This document shows positions 1 to 11,378 of a stretch of DNA of 64,000 nucleotides, one piece after another. Source of the stretch: Canna indica (taxonomy: Eukaryota; Streptophyta; Magnoliopsida; Zingiberales; Cannaceae); contig CP136893.1 in the NCBI GenBank assembly GCA_034359265.1, positions 17,241,001-17,305,000 on the forward strand. The letters are read 5' to 3'. The notes beneath the pieces were generated by a model. The model was not told the origin of the DNA, searched no databases, and saw only the letters and a list, made by a program, of their open reading frames with translations. The position numbers were made by a program, and so were the translations under genes. Position 1 is the stretch's first letter, and the number at the start of each line of letters is the position of its first letter.

Positions 1-1961
1 AAATATGTTGAAGGTATATGGATCACTAAAATCATCATGTCACTAGACTCAAATATGGTATCAATCAAGGGACAACTTGATTCAATATGATACCGAGTCT
101 TAAATACGTTGAACACATAAATGTGACAATATAATTTCAAAAAATGAGTATATTATTGAGCATGCAATATAACATCTAACAATATCACATTCAAGTTGCT
201 CAATAGTTAGCATAAATAAACATAAAACTCCCACTAACCAAGCATATTAAAAGAACTCAAAATACCCATATTTTCAACATGTCTATCAAAGACTATGGGC
301 CTAAGTCCCTTGGTTAAAGAATATGCTAATATAAAAATTATTTCTATGTGTTCAACAATGTCTCCTTATTTACAAGATCTCTAACTGTCAAAAAATTTGA
401 TTATGAATGTTTGGAGTCTTGTAATTAGATCTACAATGTGAAATTATATATTAATATTTTTAGCTCAGATAATTTGATATTCAGCTAGTTACTAATAGAA
501 AAAATATTTTCCCCTCACTAACATTCACACATATATACTAATCAATTTTTTTTTTCATATCTTATGAGGTTCACTATTTTATCAACAAGTAGTTTTAGAA
601 CCAGTTAATCAATGGAAATGCATTAGTTTTCGAGAACCTATCCCCTTTGGGTAGACATATTTTCTAGACTGAGACACTCCAATAACTCATCATAATATAA
701 TTGACATTCATTTGATTAAATTATAGGGCATATACTAAAATTGAGGCTAACCAAATATTACACATTCCCCTTTGGGCAGAACATGCAATCACAAAATAAA
801 ACCTCGATGAGTTAAATAATGAGAATATATTGATTTTCGAAAATCTATGCCCTGCACACTCTATTAACTCCTTTATCAAGATTTCTAATTAAAACACTCA
901 ATAATTCTCCTTTGGGTCAAACTATTGAATGAATTAATTTGAAGCATTCCTCGTATGATAAGAAAAACCACTAATCAATACAAGTAATCTCATTTTGACG
1001 GTAATTATAAGCAATAATCAGTGAAAAACCTTATGTAGGAATCAATTGTCACATTTCAAAAATTTAAACTCATAATATAGTGCAAAATTGGTACAAAAAT
1101 AAAATACCCCAACAATTATGAGTCTAAATCAACAAGCATTTCAAAATTTTATATTTATGTGGTTGTAAATTATGTTAATATCTACATCTAATTGTAGCTA
1201 TATTAGGTTTCACATATAAAATGACAGTATAATTTGCAATAATAAATTAACATTTCAAGTAACCCACATAACATAAAATAACAATGTTATCATGTAAATA
1301 ATAATAAATTAATCATATGAATTTTATATCAAGCCAAATGTAACATAATTTGAACATGATAATAAAATTTACAATAACAAATCATGAATTGAATTATGTT
1401 GTCAAAATTAGAACAATAAATTAATTGTATTATGTTAATTCTGCAGTATTATAATAAAATTTGGTTGGAAAATAAGCCATACCTAAACTTGGCAAAAAAA
1501 AGAGCATATTATAGTGCACAAAGCTTTTATTAGCAACGGGTTGAAAAATTAGAGATGAGCCATTAATAACATTGGGCATATATTTAAGATCCAATAGCCC
1601 AATTTAATTCTAACACGAGATAGAAAGGATTTTGCAGAAATATTAAAATTTAAAATCCTGCAATAAATGCAAGATAATAAAATCGACAATATTAAATCAT
1701 GTGACAATATTATAGCATGATATTTAGTATGATAAATCACATGGCTCATATTGGGATCAAAATTCTAGCTCATAAATATACAGGATCCCAAAAAATTAAA
1801 TACAATGAGAAAGGGCCCAGTTATAATTTGAATATTTCTACAATTATTGAGGCTACAGAAAATGCTTTCATCAATAATGTACTAAGTTGGTATAAACGGT
1901 CCACAAGTATTATTAGACCCAAATACATCGACATGTACTAAAACAGGTAATAATTTTGCTA
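1..1961. other. AT-rich decayed sequence, no gene
   Basis: No reading frame here looks like a protein. The motif CCTTTGGG occurs at about 646, 768 and 906. The phrase ctcccactaaccaag near 228 and the AT-rich texture recall the leader and gag part of copia B at 51000-52700. I infer an old relative of that element, read on the minus strand, but I see no LTR or primer-binding site. Two short open frames (1549-1749 minus, 1717-1941 plus) have no recognisable content. Confidence 0.4.
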
Positions 1962-3009
1962 GAAAAATCATACTTTTGGTCCCCACAGTTTGCTCTAATT
2001 TTGGTTTTAGTCCTCGTAGTTTTAAAACGATTTTAGTTTTAAAACGATTTTAGTTTTAAAATAGGTAAATTTTAGTTTTAGTCCTCGCACTTAATTTCCG
2101 CTGAGGATTTGGTCTCTGTCGTCATATGAGGACTAAACGAAGCTGACGTGGATAACAAGTGCTGATTGGATTTTGTTGATGCAGGGACCAACTTTGTAAA
2201 TTATGAGGACTAAAACTAAAAAATTTTAAACTATGAGGACTAAAACCAAAATTCGACTAAATTATGAGGACCAAAATTATTATTTCACCTAAAAAATATA
2301 AAAAATCATAGAATATTTTTTTAAGTTATTTATAAATAATTATAATATTTAAAAATTATAAAATTAAGCAAACTACAGAAATTTACGTTAATTTGGATGA
2401 ATTTAAATTGATGTCGTCATTAAGCGTTAGTTTTTTTTCATTAATCACCCTAATTTAGGGTGAATTCCGCATTGACTGCAAAATTCGAAAACTTACTCTC
2501 CTGATCTGCTCATCTCTTCACTGATCACCTCCTCACCTCTATTTTGATTCTAAAATTTAGGCATCGATTTTTTTCTGTTAGTTGCCCCGATTTAGGGTGA
2601 ATTTCGCAGTGACTGTAGAATTCAAAAATTTGCTCTCCTAATGACGACGTCGGTTTAAATCCACCCAAATTAACATAAATTATTATCGTCTGCTCAATTT
2701 TAATATTTTTAAATATTATAATTACTTATAAATAAATTTAAAAAATATCCTGTGATTTTTCAAAAAAAAATTAGGGAAAATAATAATTTTGGCCCCCATA
2801 GTTTACTCGAATTTTGATTTTAGTCCTCATAATTTAAAAAGTTGGTCCTTGCAGACTCCACGTCAACAATATCCAGTCAGCACATGTAATCAACGTCAGC
2901 TGTTTTTATGCCTCTTGTGACGGCAGAGACCAAATCCTAAACAGAAATAAAGTATGTGAACTAAAATCAAAATTAGAGCAAACTGTGTGGACCAAAAGTA
3001 TGAATTTCC
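1962..3009. mobile_element. Fold-back (long inverted repeat) element
   Basis: The left end (catacttttggtccccacag, from about 1969) is repeated in reverse complement at the right end (ctgtgtggaccaaaagtatg, to about 3002). The similarity runs several hundred bases inward on both sides, through runs of 'gaggactaaaacc' and an AT-rich block with taaattaacgt. The centre holds a direct repeat of about 50 bases (about 2450-2500 and 2589-2639, sharing tttagggtgaatt). There is no coding capacity. It is most likely a non-autonomous DNA transposon with long terminal inverted repeats (MULE-like or fold-back). I could not fix a clean target-site duplication, so the class is uncertain. Confidence 0.65.
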
Positions 3010-3940
3010 ATAATTTTATCATATAGCAACATTATATCAGCTATGCATGAAGCAAAATATAGCATAACATGAAGTACAATGACAAAATAATAAATCAATA
3101 TTTTATGACCCCATATGAGGGAAGATATGTCGTGATGCACAATAATAAAGTGATATTCATAAAATTTGCATGAATTAAAAAAATAAATAATTATGTCAAC
3201 ATGTAGAAAAATAGCATAAATAAATTAGCCACATGAATTCTACATACCCAACCGATGTAACACAACAATAAAATTGACAATAATAAATTAAGGTCAATTA
3301 TAACATTATAAATTAATTTATGCTATGTCCATATAGGCTCATGAGTGGGTAGACAATAATGTTGTATTCAAAATTTTATGCCATGATTTAATTCTAAAGT
3401 AAATTGATCAAAAACATAGTGAACCAATTAAAATATTATAGAATCAAAATTGAACCAATCATAAAAGGATCAATTAAGCATGAATGAAATGTAATTAAGA
3501 TAAACCAAATATAATTCAGGTGAATCGGTAAAAAATTAAATTAAACCTATCAAGAGGTAATGTGAACCGATTAAAACATAAGTTGAACTGGTTGTGAACC
3601 AAATGAAATTATGCTGAACCGATTTAATTTTTAAACAAAGACCAACTTAATAGAAAAATTGACCAACTCGATTGAAATAAATTGAATTCAAAATAGTGAA
3701 TTGGATTGAGTTTATCTTTAATGGATATGGATCCTCTGAAAACAAAATTGGATTCAGATTCCCAAAACCAGCCCAAAAGGCAAGCCCTAGTCAGCATAAA
3801 AATACATGCAAAAAGAAAAATAATGTTGAAAGAAAATGAACCGGAGCTGGGCCTAATAGACGGTCTGAAAAATCAGCCCGAAATGGCATGAAAAAGCACA
3901 GCATACCCGAATTGCTAACCCTGCTCCGCCCGATCGAACC
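3010..3940. other. AT-rich spacer with repeated 'gaacc' words
   Basis: No gene is visible. Between about 3410 and 3640 words such as gaaccaatt, gaaccgatt and tgaaccaaatg recur. The same texture is found at 52430-52690, in the leader of copia B. This suggests the stretch is a relic of that retrotransposon family. The open frame at 3706-3891 is short and low in complexity, and I do not treat it as a gene. Confidence 0.35.
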
Positions 3941-3944
3941 CCGT

Positions 3945-5672
3945 GCCCGTTAGGCCAATAAAATTCTTCATGAAGTCATTGGAAAGTTCTTTGATATCCC
4001 TCATGAGTGGCATCGTGTACTGCTGCTAGCAATTATTGTCGGATGCTTGCTGAGTTGGGAATAAAAATTCTTGTTTTAAAGAAGAGAATGACATCTTGAG
4101 TGTGCCACAGAGATGGAAGTGGTTCGGTTTCCTGACGCTTGATAAGTTCTTGAACTTGTTGATCTTGTGTGGATGTTGTCTTTATTAATTTCAAATACGA
4201 TGGAAGAGGTTGTGATGCGTGTATCTCAGTGGTTGCTAAACTTTTGCGAGAGAGAGTGTATACTGCCAGATTGAGGCGGCCAGCCTTATTGCATCTTAAC
4301 GTTGAACCCAAGCAATTTTGACACCCAATGCTGCTGAGATCCAGAGGCAATCCGCTGGTCTAGCAAATATTTTAATGAGTAATGATCTGTTTTGACAATG
4401 AAAGAGCTCCTTCATAAATAGGAGGTCCAATGACCAATAGCTTTGGCTAGCTAATCCGATGAGTTCTTTCTCGTAGGCAGGTAGTTGTCGATAGCATTCG
4501 GCTAATGGTCTACAAAAGTAAGTTATTGGCCTGTCGTGTTGTTGCAGAATTGCTCCAATTTTGTTTGCGACTGCATCACATTCAATTGTAAATGGGTGAG
4601 TAAAGTCAGGAAGTGTCAAAACCAGGGCTATTGTGAGAATGATTTTGAGTTTGGCGAATGCGAGTTCTGCCTCGTTTGTCCACTTGAAGGAATTCTGTCA
4701 GAGTAAGCTTGTAAGTGGTGCAATGATGGTATCATAATTTTAAATGAACTTCTTGTAATATCCTGCTAATCCCAAAAAGCTTCGTAGTTTCGTTGGTGAA
4801 TGAGGGGTTGGCCAGTCAACTACTGATTTGATTTTGGTTGGATCAGTTGCGACACCTTGAACATATATTATGTGTCCCAAATAGCTTACAGTTTGTGATC
4901 CAAAACTACATTTTGTTTGCTTTAAAAATAATCGTTGTTGTTGTAGTGGAGTAAATACTTTTTTCAAATTATCTTAGTGATGAGGCCATGACTAACTGTA
5001 TATCAAGATGTCATCGAAGAATACTAGGACAAATTTCCTTAACCATGGCTGGAAGAGCTTGTTCATGAGAGATTGGAATGTTGAGGGAGCGTTTGTAAGG
5101 CCAAAGGGCATGACGAGAAACTCGTAGTGCCTATCGTGTGTTCTAAACATTGTTTTGTCAATGTCGTTTGGGGCCATGCGAATTTGATGGTACTCGACAC
5201 AGAGCTCCAGCTTTGTGAAGAACTTGGCACCATGAAGTTCATCAAATAACTCGTCGATGACTGGAATGAGAAACCGATCCTTTACTATTGAAGCATTTAA
5301 CACACGATAATCCACACAAAACCTCCATGTATCATCGCTCTTCTTTAGTAATAACACCGGAGCCGAGAACGGAGAGTTGTTGGGACGAATTATACCTTGG
5401 TTAAGCATGGTTTCACATTGTCGTTCTATCTCATCTTTTTGTAAGAAGGGGTAGCGATATGGACGGACAGCTATTAGTGTTGTTCCGAGTAGTAGAGTTA
5501 TACGATGCTCTTGTTGGCAGACTGGTGGTAAACTGGTTGGTTCAGCAAAAATGGATTTAAAATCTTCTAACAGTGTGGATAGTTCTAGTGAGTTGGATGA
5601 TTCTGGTTGTAGGTGGTGCAGAGAAACCTTTGTTGGCTTAAGGGTTTCTTTTAAGCCTCCATCTTTATTTTA
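3945..5672 (-). pseudogene. Ty3/gypsy pol remnant (RT, RNase H, integrase start)
   Basis: Read on the minus strand this is the reverse transcriptase and RNase H of a plant Ty3/gypsy retrotransposon. The stretch 5408-4992 gives a typical RT core with [22 protein letters not shown] and the catalytic FFDDILIYS. The connection domain (4967-4740) has FLGLAGYYKKFI. RNase H follows at 4619-4296, with the usual DAS altered to DAV. At 4033-3945 a frame carries VHDATHEGYQRTF then LHEEFYWP, the zinc-binding start of integrase; the catalytic integrase core and 3' LTR are missing. Frames are broken by stops at about 4975, 4690 and 4290. The upstream part lies beyond 7067, because an LTR (from 5674) splits the element. 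It is a dead, truncated copy. Confidence 0.9.
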
Positions 5673-5965
5673 ATGATAACAAACATATATTTAATCCAAG
5701 TGTGAAGTTTTGAGTACAGGTTGAGGTTGCGATAAAGTATGCCAAGTCAGTTCAAACAAGACGAAAGAAAAGTTCGTCAAAGAAACGGAAGAAGAAAACG
5801 TCAAAGAAAGGCTCGGGCATAAATCAAATAGATATCTTGTAATATACCCTTAGGACGATCTTATCCCAAGCCTAATTGTATAGTTATCCAAGTTAGAACT
5901 TGGTAACTAAATCCACAAAAAAGGCATGTAAAAATTTCAAGGAAAATCAGCCTCGGCCTAAGTTT

Positions 5966-6340
5966 GGTCGACCGATCGGTCGACCGGTCGGTCGACTGAA
6001 CAAGGCAGTGTTATGCTAAGCAGCCTATTCGATCGATCGATCGAATGACGAAAAAAACTGGCAGTAGCCATTCGGTCGACCTGTCGGTCGACCGAATGGT
6101 GAAGGAATCTGCGCAAGGCTACGTCGGTTGACTGACCAAAGAAAAAAATTAGCAGAATGCTCACCAGTCGACTGGATTGTGGATCACAAGTCGCGCGACC
6201 CTAGCTCCACTGATTCGGTCGACCGAATGTGGGATCAATAATTTTGCGACAAGTCAGTCGACCGAGCACTCACATAAGCAGCGGTCGCTCTAAGCAGTCA
6301 ATCGATCGATCGACCAACCGACCAATCGACCGAGCGGCTG
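5966..6340. repeat. Cluster of TCGGTCGACCGA-type palindromes
   Basis: Copies of ggtcgaccgatcggtcgacc, gatcgatcgatcgaatg, ggtcgacctgtcggtcgac and similar words occur every 30-70 bases across about 370 bases within the U3 part of the LTR, ending about 45 bases before the TATA box. Most contain the SalI-like core GTCGAC and are self-complementary. They are degenerate and not strictly tandem. Confidence 0.75.
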
Positions 6341-6386
6341 TAACGGCTAGATTTTAGCACGTTCAACTGTCGTTTCTTTGAGAGGG

Positions 6387-6394
6387 TATAAATA
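6387..6394 (+). promoter_or_regulatory. TATA box of the inserted LTR
   Basis: TATAAATA is followed about 35 bases downstream by a pyrimidine-rich stretch (ctctctctcccactc) typical of a plant transcription start. It drives outward on the plus strand, antisense to the gypsy remnant around it. Confidence 0.5.
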
Positions 6395-7066
6395 TACCTC
6401 ATCTAACTCATTTAACCTCTCTCTCCCACTCTTACAGAATTTATTGAGCAATTAAGGAAGTGTTTTAAGCCTTCAAAAAGATTGAACTATTGCGCGCCCT
6501 TTGCTTCCGTCGATAACTCATTTCGAGCGTTGCTTCCCTGCTTTCTTCAACCTTGCTGCAACTCAAAGAGTCATCCTCCCGCAAGTTGGAGCTTGAAGGC
6601 TTGGGAAAGGAACATTGGTTCATTTTTACATTCTTAAGCTCTTTCCTCTGTATTTGAAATTTATTGTAAACTTGTTTTCCATTTGAGATAGCTGTTAGGT
6701 GTGCTAGGAAACTCTTAGGAAAAACTTTATAGGATTGTGTTTTGCCTAGGTGAATAGGATTGAGGGGTTCTCAGAGTGGTAAGAAGAGTGTCCTCATTGT
6801 ATTCAAAGGGAAACACAAACTCTATAAAGTAGTGGTTAGAAATCCTTGGTGAGGAGCCAAGGAAGTGGAGTAGGCAGTTGGCCGAACCACTATAATTACT
6901 CTTGTCTGCATTGCTTACTTGCTTTTGTCATTGCTATTAATATTTGATACATCTCTTGTTAAGAAACACTCGCACCTAAGAGAAGATAAAATTGAGCAAA
7001 AAGAAAAGAATTGAAAAAAAGGGGCAGATACTATTCAACCCCCCCTTCTGGTGTCAGATTTCACAC

Positions 7067-8512
7067 AACAACCTTCTCATTTTTGTATTGTTGGCCATGT
7101 AGATGCACTGTTCAGCCTTGTATGTCATATTGCAAGGATAAATTTTCAAAATCCCATGTTATCGGCCCTAGCATTTGAAGCCAATATACTCCAAGAATGA
7201 CGTCAAAATTGCCCAACTAAACTACATAGAATTCTGTATGGATTTATTCTTGGCCAACACATAGTGTAAGTGGATCCCTAAGTTTGGCGCTGGAGAGGCG
7301 AGAACTGTTCGCTACAACACATAGTGTAAGTGGTCCCCCTCTACTCTATTTAATCCTAATTTGTTGGCAACGTTGTAGCTTACGAAGTTGAGGGAACTCT
7401 CAGAATCCAACAAAATGCTTACTGGAAGTGATTGTATATGTCCAGTAATATGCATCATTCGCAGCTCGTTGATGCCTTGGATGACCATTAATGAGAGTTG
7501 ATGTTGTTCTTCACTGTCTTGTAGTGGTTATTCTTCGTTGTCTTCATCAGCCATAATCTGTATATGAAAAATTTTCTTGGATGTGTGCCCTGGCGACCAT
7601 TTCTCGTCACAATGGCAACACAAGCCTTGTTCTCTTCTTGCGACAATGTCGGCTGAAGCATATGATCTTGTCGGAAGCTTTTTGCTGGCAAGCGGAAGGC
7701 GGAAGCTTCGCTGTGTTGGGGATGATGTGTATGATTGGTGGCAGTGCTGTCCAAAGAGGCGAGCTAAGTTCATTGCCCGCAACAAGTTAGAGGGTTGGTG
7801 CGCTTGTACGTGCGCATGAATGAGTGGTTGGAGACCGCTCACAAACATGGATGTCAAAAATGTTCCGACAAGTGCGATGCTTAGGGAAGAAGTCTTTCAA
7901 AACTGCACTGGTTTTCTGCCACTATATTCGTTTGTGTTAATTCTATAATGTCTCTGAACTCGTTTCCTCGATCTGGAGGTCTGAAGTGAATGGAGACATA
8001 GCGGGAGAAGGCTGCCCATGGTAGGTCTGGATGCCGAGCTTAAAGAACCTAAACCACGTTTGTGCCTCGCCGTCAAGGTTGAAGGCTACGATTCTGAGGC
8101 ATTCATCTTCATGAACGTGATGGTGGCGAAAGTAGTACTCGCAACAAGAGAGCCATGAATCTGGATTACTGGTTCCATCAAAACACGGAAACTCAAATCA
8201 AGATCGAGGGGGTGGGAAGTGAACAAGATCGACCATCCTCAAGGTAAACTCGAGCAGTGATTCTTCGGGGTGCCTTCCTATTATTCCTGGTGTCGTTTCT
8301 CATTCCACCTCGTCTAAAAGGTGAGTGGGATGATTCCCATGGCTTCCTTATTCCTCTTGGCAACGTGCAACCATCCTGTTGTCCTCCAATTCCTTTGCAA
8401 TTGCATCTAGTTTGGCCGCCATTGCTTCTCTTTCACGACGTTCCATGTGCTCTGTCCTCCTCCATGTTCTGGAGGAGAGTGAGCAGTAGGCGTTGGGTTT
8501 CATCTCCCATGG
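7067..8512 (-). pseudogene. Ty3/gypsy gag and protease remnant
   Basis: This is the 5' half of the same gypsy element as 3945-5672. Read on the minus strand from the primer-binding site it gives gag (for example FVSGLQPLIHAHVQAH at about 7840). A zinc-knuckle-like motif LCCHCDEKWSPGHTSKK follows, in which the last Cys of the usual C-x2-C-H-C pattern is Ser. A protease region around 7420-7385 reads LLDSESSL, where the family has D-S-G: the catalytic Gly is changed. The segment just before the LTR insertion (about 7200-7070) reads DVILGVYWLQMLGPITWDF, the usual link between protease and RT. Several stops and frameshifts break it. Plus-strand frames at 7577-7819 and 8257-8571 are shadows. Confidence 0.8.
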
Positions 8513-8527
8513 CCAGCTCTGATACCA
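8513..8527 (-). other. Primer-binding site of the gypsy element
   Basis: The minus strand reads TGGTATCAGAGCTGG, complementary to the 3' end of plant initiator Met-tRNA. It lies a few bases inside the LTR that starts at 8532, which fixes the element's orientation as minus. Confidence 0.8.
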
Positions 8528-8531
8528 TATT

Positions 8532-9001
8532 TGTCACAGCTCTTGAGCAGGATCGAGTCCATGAGCGGTGACGAGTTGTGTGGGATGATAGTAGAATCCC
8601 TTGCTCGGTTGTTTCTATCGGAGCAAGCTACTGTCCTCTTCGACCTATGGTGATGATGTGTAGAGAGCCATTGGATGATGTTGAAGATGAAAAAGAAGAG
8701 AGGAAGTAGGTGGATAAGTGAGAGAGAGAAAGAGAGAGAGAGAGAGAATCAAAATTTTAGGCCCACATTTCATTAAGTTGTGCTTGCAATTTATACAATG
8801 ATTGTAGAGAATAGTACGTGCTTATCATCATTGCATAACAATGTCTCTATCCTTATCATGAAGTAAATGGCTACAATAATGTTGATTTTTTCAACCTTGA
8901 TCTCTGTCCTTTATTGATGCCGATTGGGATTGAATTATTATTCTGTCCTTTTCGTTCTGCTGTAGTATTTGAGATGACGCTTATCTTGTGCATCCATATC
9001 A
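8532..9001 (-). repeat. 5' LTR of the gypsy element
   Basis: The block starts TGTCACAGCTC next to the primer-binding site and ends catccatatCA, giving TG...CA ends and about 470 bases. It contains a GA-rich microsatellite at about 8720-8748. There is no second copy in this window because the 3' end of the element is lost, so the outer end is a best guess. Confidence 0.55.
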
Positions 9002-9423
9002 GACTGATGCCGAAAAAAAACATATTCAAATTAAAAAAGAAATGCAACTTTCACCTACACCAATAATGACTTTTGAACGTTAAGAAACTCAAAGTAAAGA
9101 AGAAAAGAGCTTCGACTAACTCAATTTCAATAAATTTTCTCGTCCCACAAACTCAATTTCAATAAATCAAGTCCAATACAGTAGCAGATATTCAGATGTT
9201 GTTCCGACAAACTCAAGATTCTAGCTTCGGGCATCCAGCAATCACCGTAGATTCTTCAAGCGAGACCATGCGACTTGACGCGAGAGTAACAAGAAATTTC
9301 GGGCGGCGCTAGAGTGTGAGGTTTAGGGATTAGGCTTAGATTCTTTTAATTTATTATCGGCTGATGTTGTAGTTATATATTTTTTTATTCTTTTTTTGCC
9401 GCATAACTTTGGATGACGTGGCA
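9002..9423. other. Spacer without a gene
   Basis: Short AT-rich stretch between the gypsy LTR and copia C. I see no coding frame or repeat structure. Confidence 0.5.
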
Positions 9424-9635
9424 TATTGAATTAAAAAATTAATATGAATGGTACAAAGCTGCCTATTTATACAAATATAATAACCATCAGTAAGTGGAGC
9501 TAAACTACTAATAGCTAAGCTAAACTATCTAACACAAGTATTAGTTAAAATATAACTAAGCTAAACTATCTAACATAAGTAACAACAGTAGTGGAACTTT
9601 TTGATATCTTGAGTACATGCTTATGTACTTCATTA
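9424..9635 (-). repeat. 3' LTR of copia C
   Basis: Matches the right LTR (14140-14392) over most of its length, from tatgaatggtacaaagctgcc to tatgtacttcatta, with scattered substitutions and a deletion near its outer end. Confidence 0.85.
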
Positions 9636-9736
9636 GGCCCCCGCAAGCTGGCAGTGAATACATCATGAACTCCCAGCTTGGACAGAAAAGCTTGAAAAGC
9701 AAGTGCATGTTGAGACTTAGTGAAAAAATCTGCTAA

Positions 9737-11255
9737 TTATTGATTGGATTTCACAAGGAACAGATGAATAATGACAGCCTTCAGCTTCTCTCTTACAATG
9801 TGACAGTTAATTTCTATATGTTTAGTTCGTTCGTGAAAAACATGATTATTAGCTATGTGAAGTGCAGATTGACTATCACAGAAAATGACTACTAGTTTGG
9901 GATGCTCTACTTGGAGATCATTGAGCAAGTATAGAAGTCATTTTAATTCACATGTTGCATATGCTAGAGCTCTGTATTCAGCTTCAGTTGATGATCTGGA
10001 GATGGTATTTTGCTTCTTAGATCTCCATGAAATCAATGACTTTCCAAGGAACACACATAATCCAGCCACACTCCTTTTAGTTACAAGACATACAACCCAA
10101 TCAGAGTCTGAAAAAGCCTTGAGTTCAAGGGCTGATGTAGATGACAAAAAAATACCTTGACCTGGACAACCCTTAATGTACCTTAACACCCTATGAACTT
10201 GGTGAAGATCAGCTTCAGTAGGATGTTCTAGCTTCTGTGAGAGTTGATGAACAGCATGTGTTAAGTCAGGTCTAGTATATGTCGAATAGAGAAGCCTTCT
10301 AACTAGCTGCCTATAATTAAATTGTTGCATCAATCAATTTACCTGGTGATTGAGATGATGGCTTGAAATTTGGAATTGCAGGTGTCTGAGTTGGCTTGCT
10401 ACCAAGAAATCCTGTGTCTGCCAAGAGTTCCAGCGCATACTTTCTTTGACATATGTTGCTTTTAACCTTTGTCCTCGATATCTCAAGTCCTGTAAAGTAT
10501 TTCATCTTGCCCAGATCCTTTATCTTGAATTCATCATGAAGATAAGCCTTGATTGCATCAATCTGCTGTGTGTCATCACTAGCTAGGATAACATCATCCA
10601 CATACACTAAAAGTGCTATGAATGATTTGGCAGTCTTCTTAATGAACAGGCTAGGATCAACAGATGCATTAGTAAAGCCTTTAGAAAGCAGTGCTTGAGA
10701 CAATTTAGCATGCCATTGTCTACTTGCCTGATTAAGGCCATAAAGAGACTTTTGAAGTTTACAAATCTGACTTGGAATGTCTGATTTGAAGCCTTGTGGT
10801 AACTGCATATACACCTCTTCCTCTAAGTCTCCATGGAGAAAGGCATTATTAATGTCTAACTGAGCCAAATGCCAGTTTCTTGCAACAGCTACAGCAAGTA
10901 ACGTCCTTATCGTTGTCAACTTAGCAAGTGGACGGAATGTTTCTAAATAATCCACTCCTTCTTGCTGGGTAAACCCCTTGGCCACAAGTTTGGCCTTATA
11001 CGTTTCAAGTGTTCCATCAGCATGATACTTCATCTTGTAGACCCATTTGCATCCAATAGTAACTTTTCCTGGAGGCAATTGGGTTAGAGACCAAGTATGA
11101 TTGGTCTGTAAAGCATTTAACTCTGTCCTCATAGCATCCTGCCATTCCTTGGACTTAACAGTTTTTTTGTAGGACCTTAGCTCAGCAATTGTAGTGATGA
11201 TCGACAATTGAGAATGCCCTGTGCACTGGACTAAGATGCTTATAGGACAAAGCAT
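9737..11255 (-). pseudogene. Copia C reverse transcriptase and RNase H
   Basis: Read on the minus strand, 11255-10317 gives most of a copia RT: GCKWVYKMKYHADG, VAKGFTQQEGVDY, LDINNAFLHGDLEEEVYMQ and the catalytic YVDDVILASDD are all present. RNase H follows in 10333-9737 with ISRSSTEAEYRALA and FCDSQSALHIANN, ending near HVF-type residues. Frame breaks occur at about 10320 and 9935, so the polyprotein is not continuous. The catalytic aspartates are intact, which suggests moderate rather than great age. Confidence 0.92.
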
Positions 11256-11378
11256 TTGCTAAGGAATGAGGAGTACCTCCCATTACACCAGCTTCTTTGG
11301 GAGGATCATACTTCATCATGGAACAGTGATAATCTTGCAAATACTAAGGTGCCACCTTATGCCTGCTTGATCTTCTAA

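Larger units (their letters stand above)
5674..7070 (+). mobile_element. LTR (solo or truncated LTR retrotransposon) inside the gypsy
   Basis: This non-coding block interrupts the gypsy polyprotein between the protease and RT regions. It begins TGATAACAAAC and ends near a C-rich tail (ttcaacccccccttc, about 7034-7048), which is common at the 3' end of plant copia LTRs. It has a TATAAATA box at 6387-6394 followed by a pyrimidine-rich start region, so it reads as a promoter on the plus strand. The tail tggtgtcagatt (7049-7060) resembles a primer-binding site for initiator Met-tRNA, but it could equally be LTR sequence. No clean 5-bp duplication is seen, so the exact right end is uncertain. The short frame at 5958-6164 is a by-product of the repeats here. 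Confidence 0.65.

Noticed and set aside
3706..3891. Open frame MSLSLMDMDPLKTKLDSDS
   Set aside because: Short, in repetitive AT-rich DNA, no motif or family resemblance.
5958..6164. Open frame rich in SVDR words
   Set aside because: Produced by the GTCGAC palindrome array inside an LTR.
7577..8571. Plus-strand open frames
   Set aside because: Shadows of the minus-strand gypsy gag.
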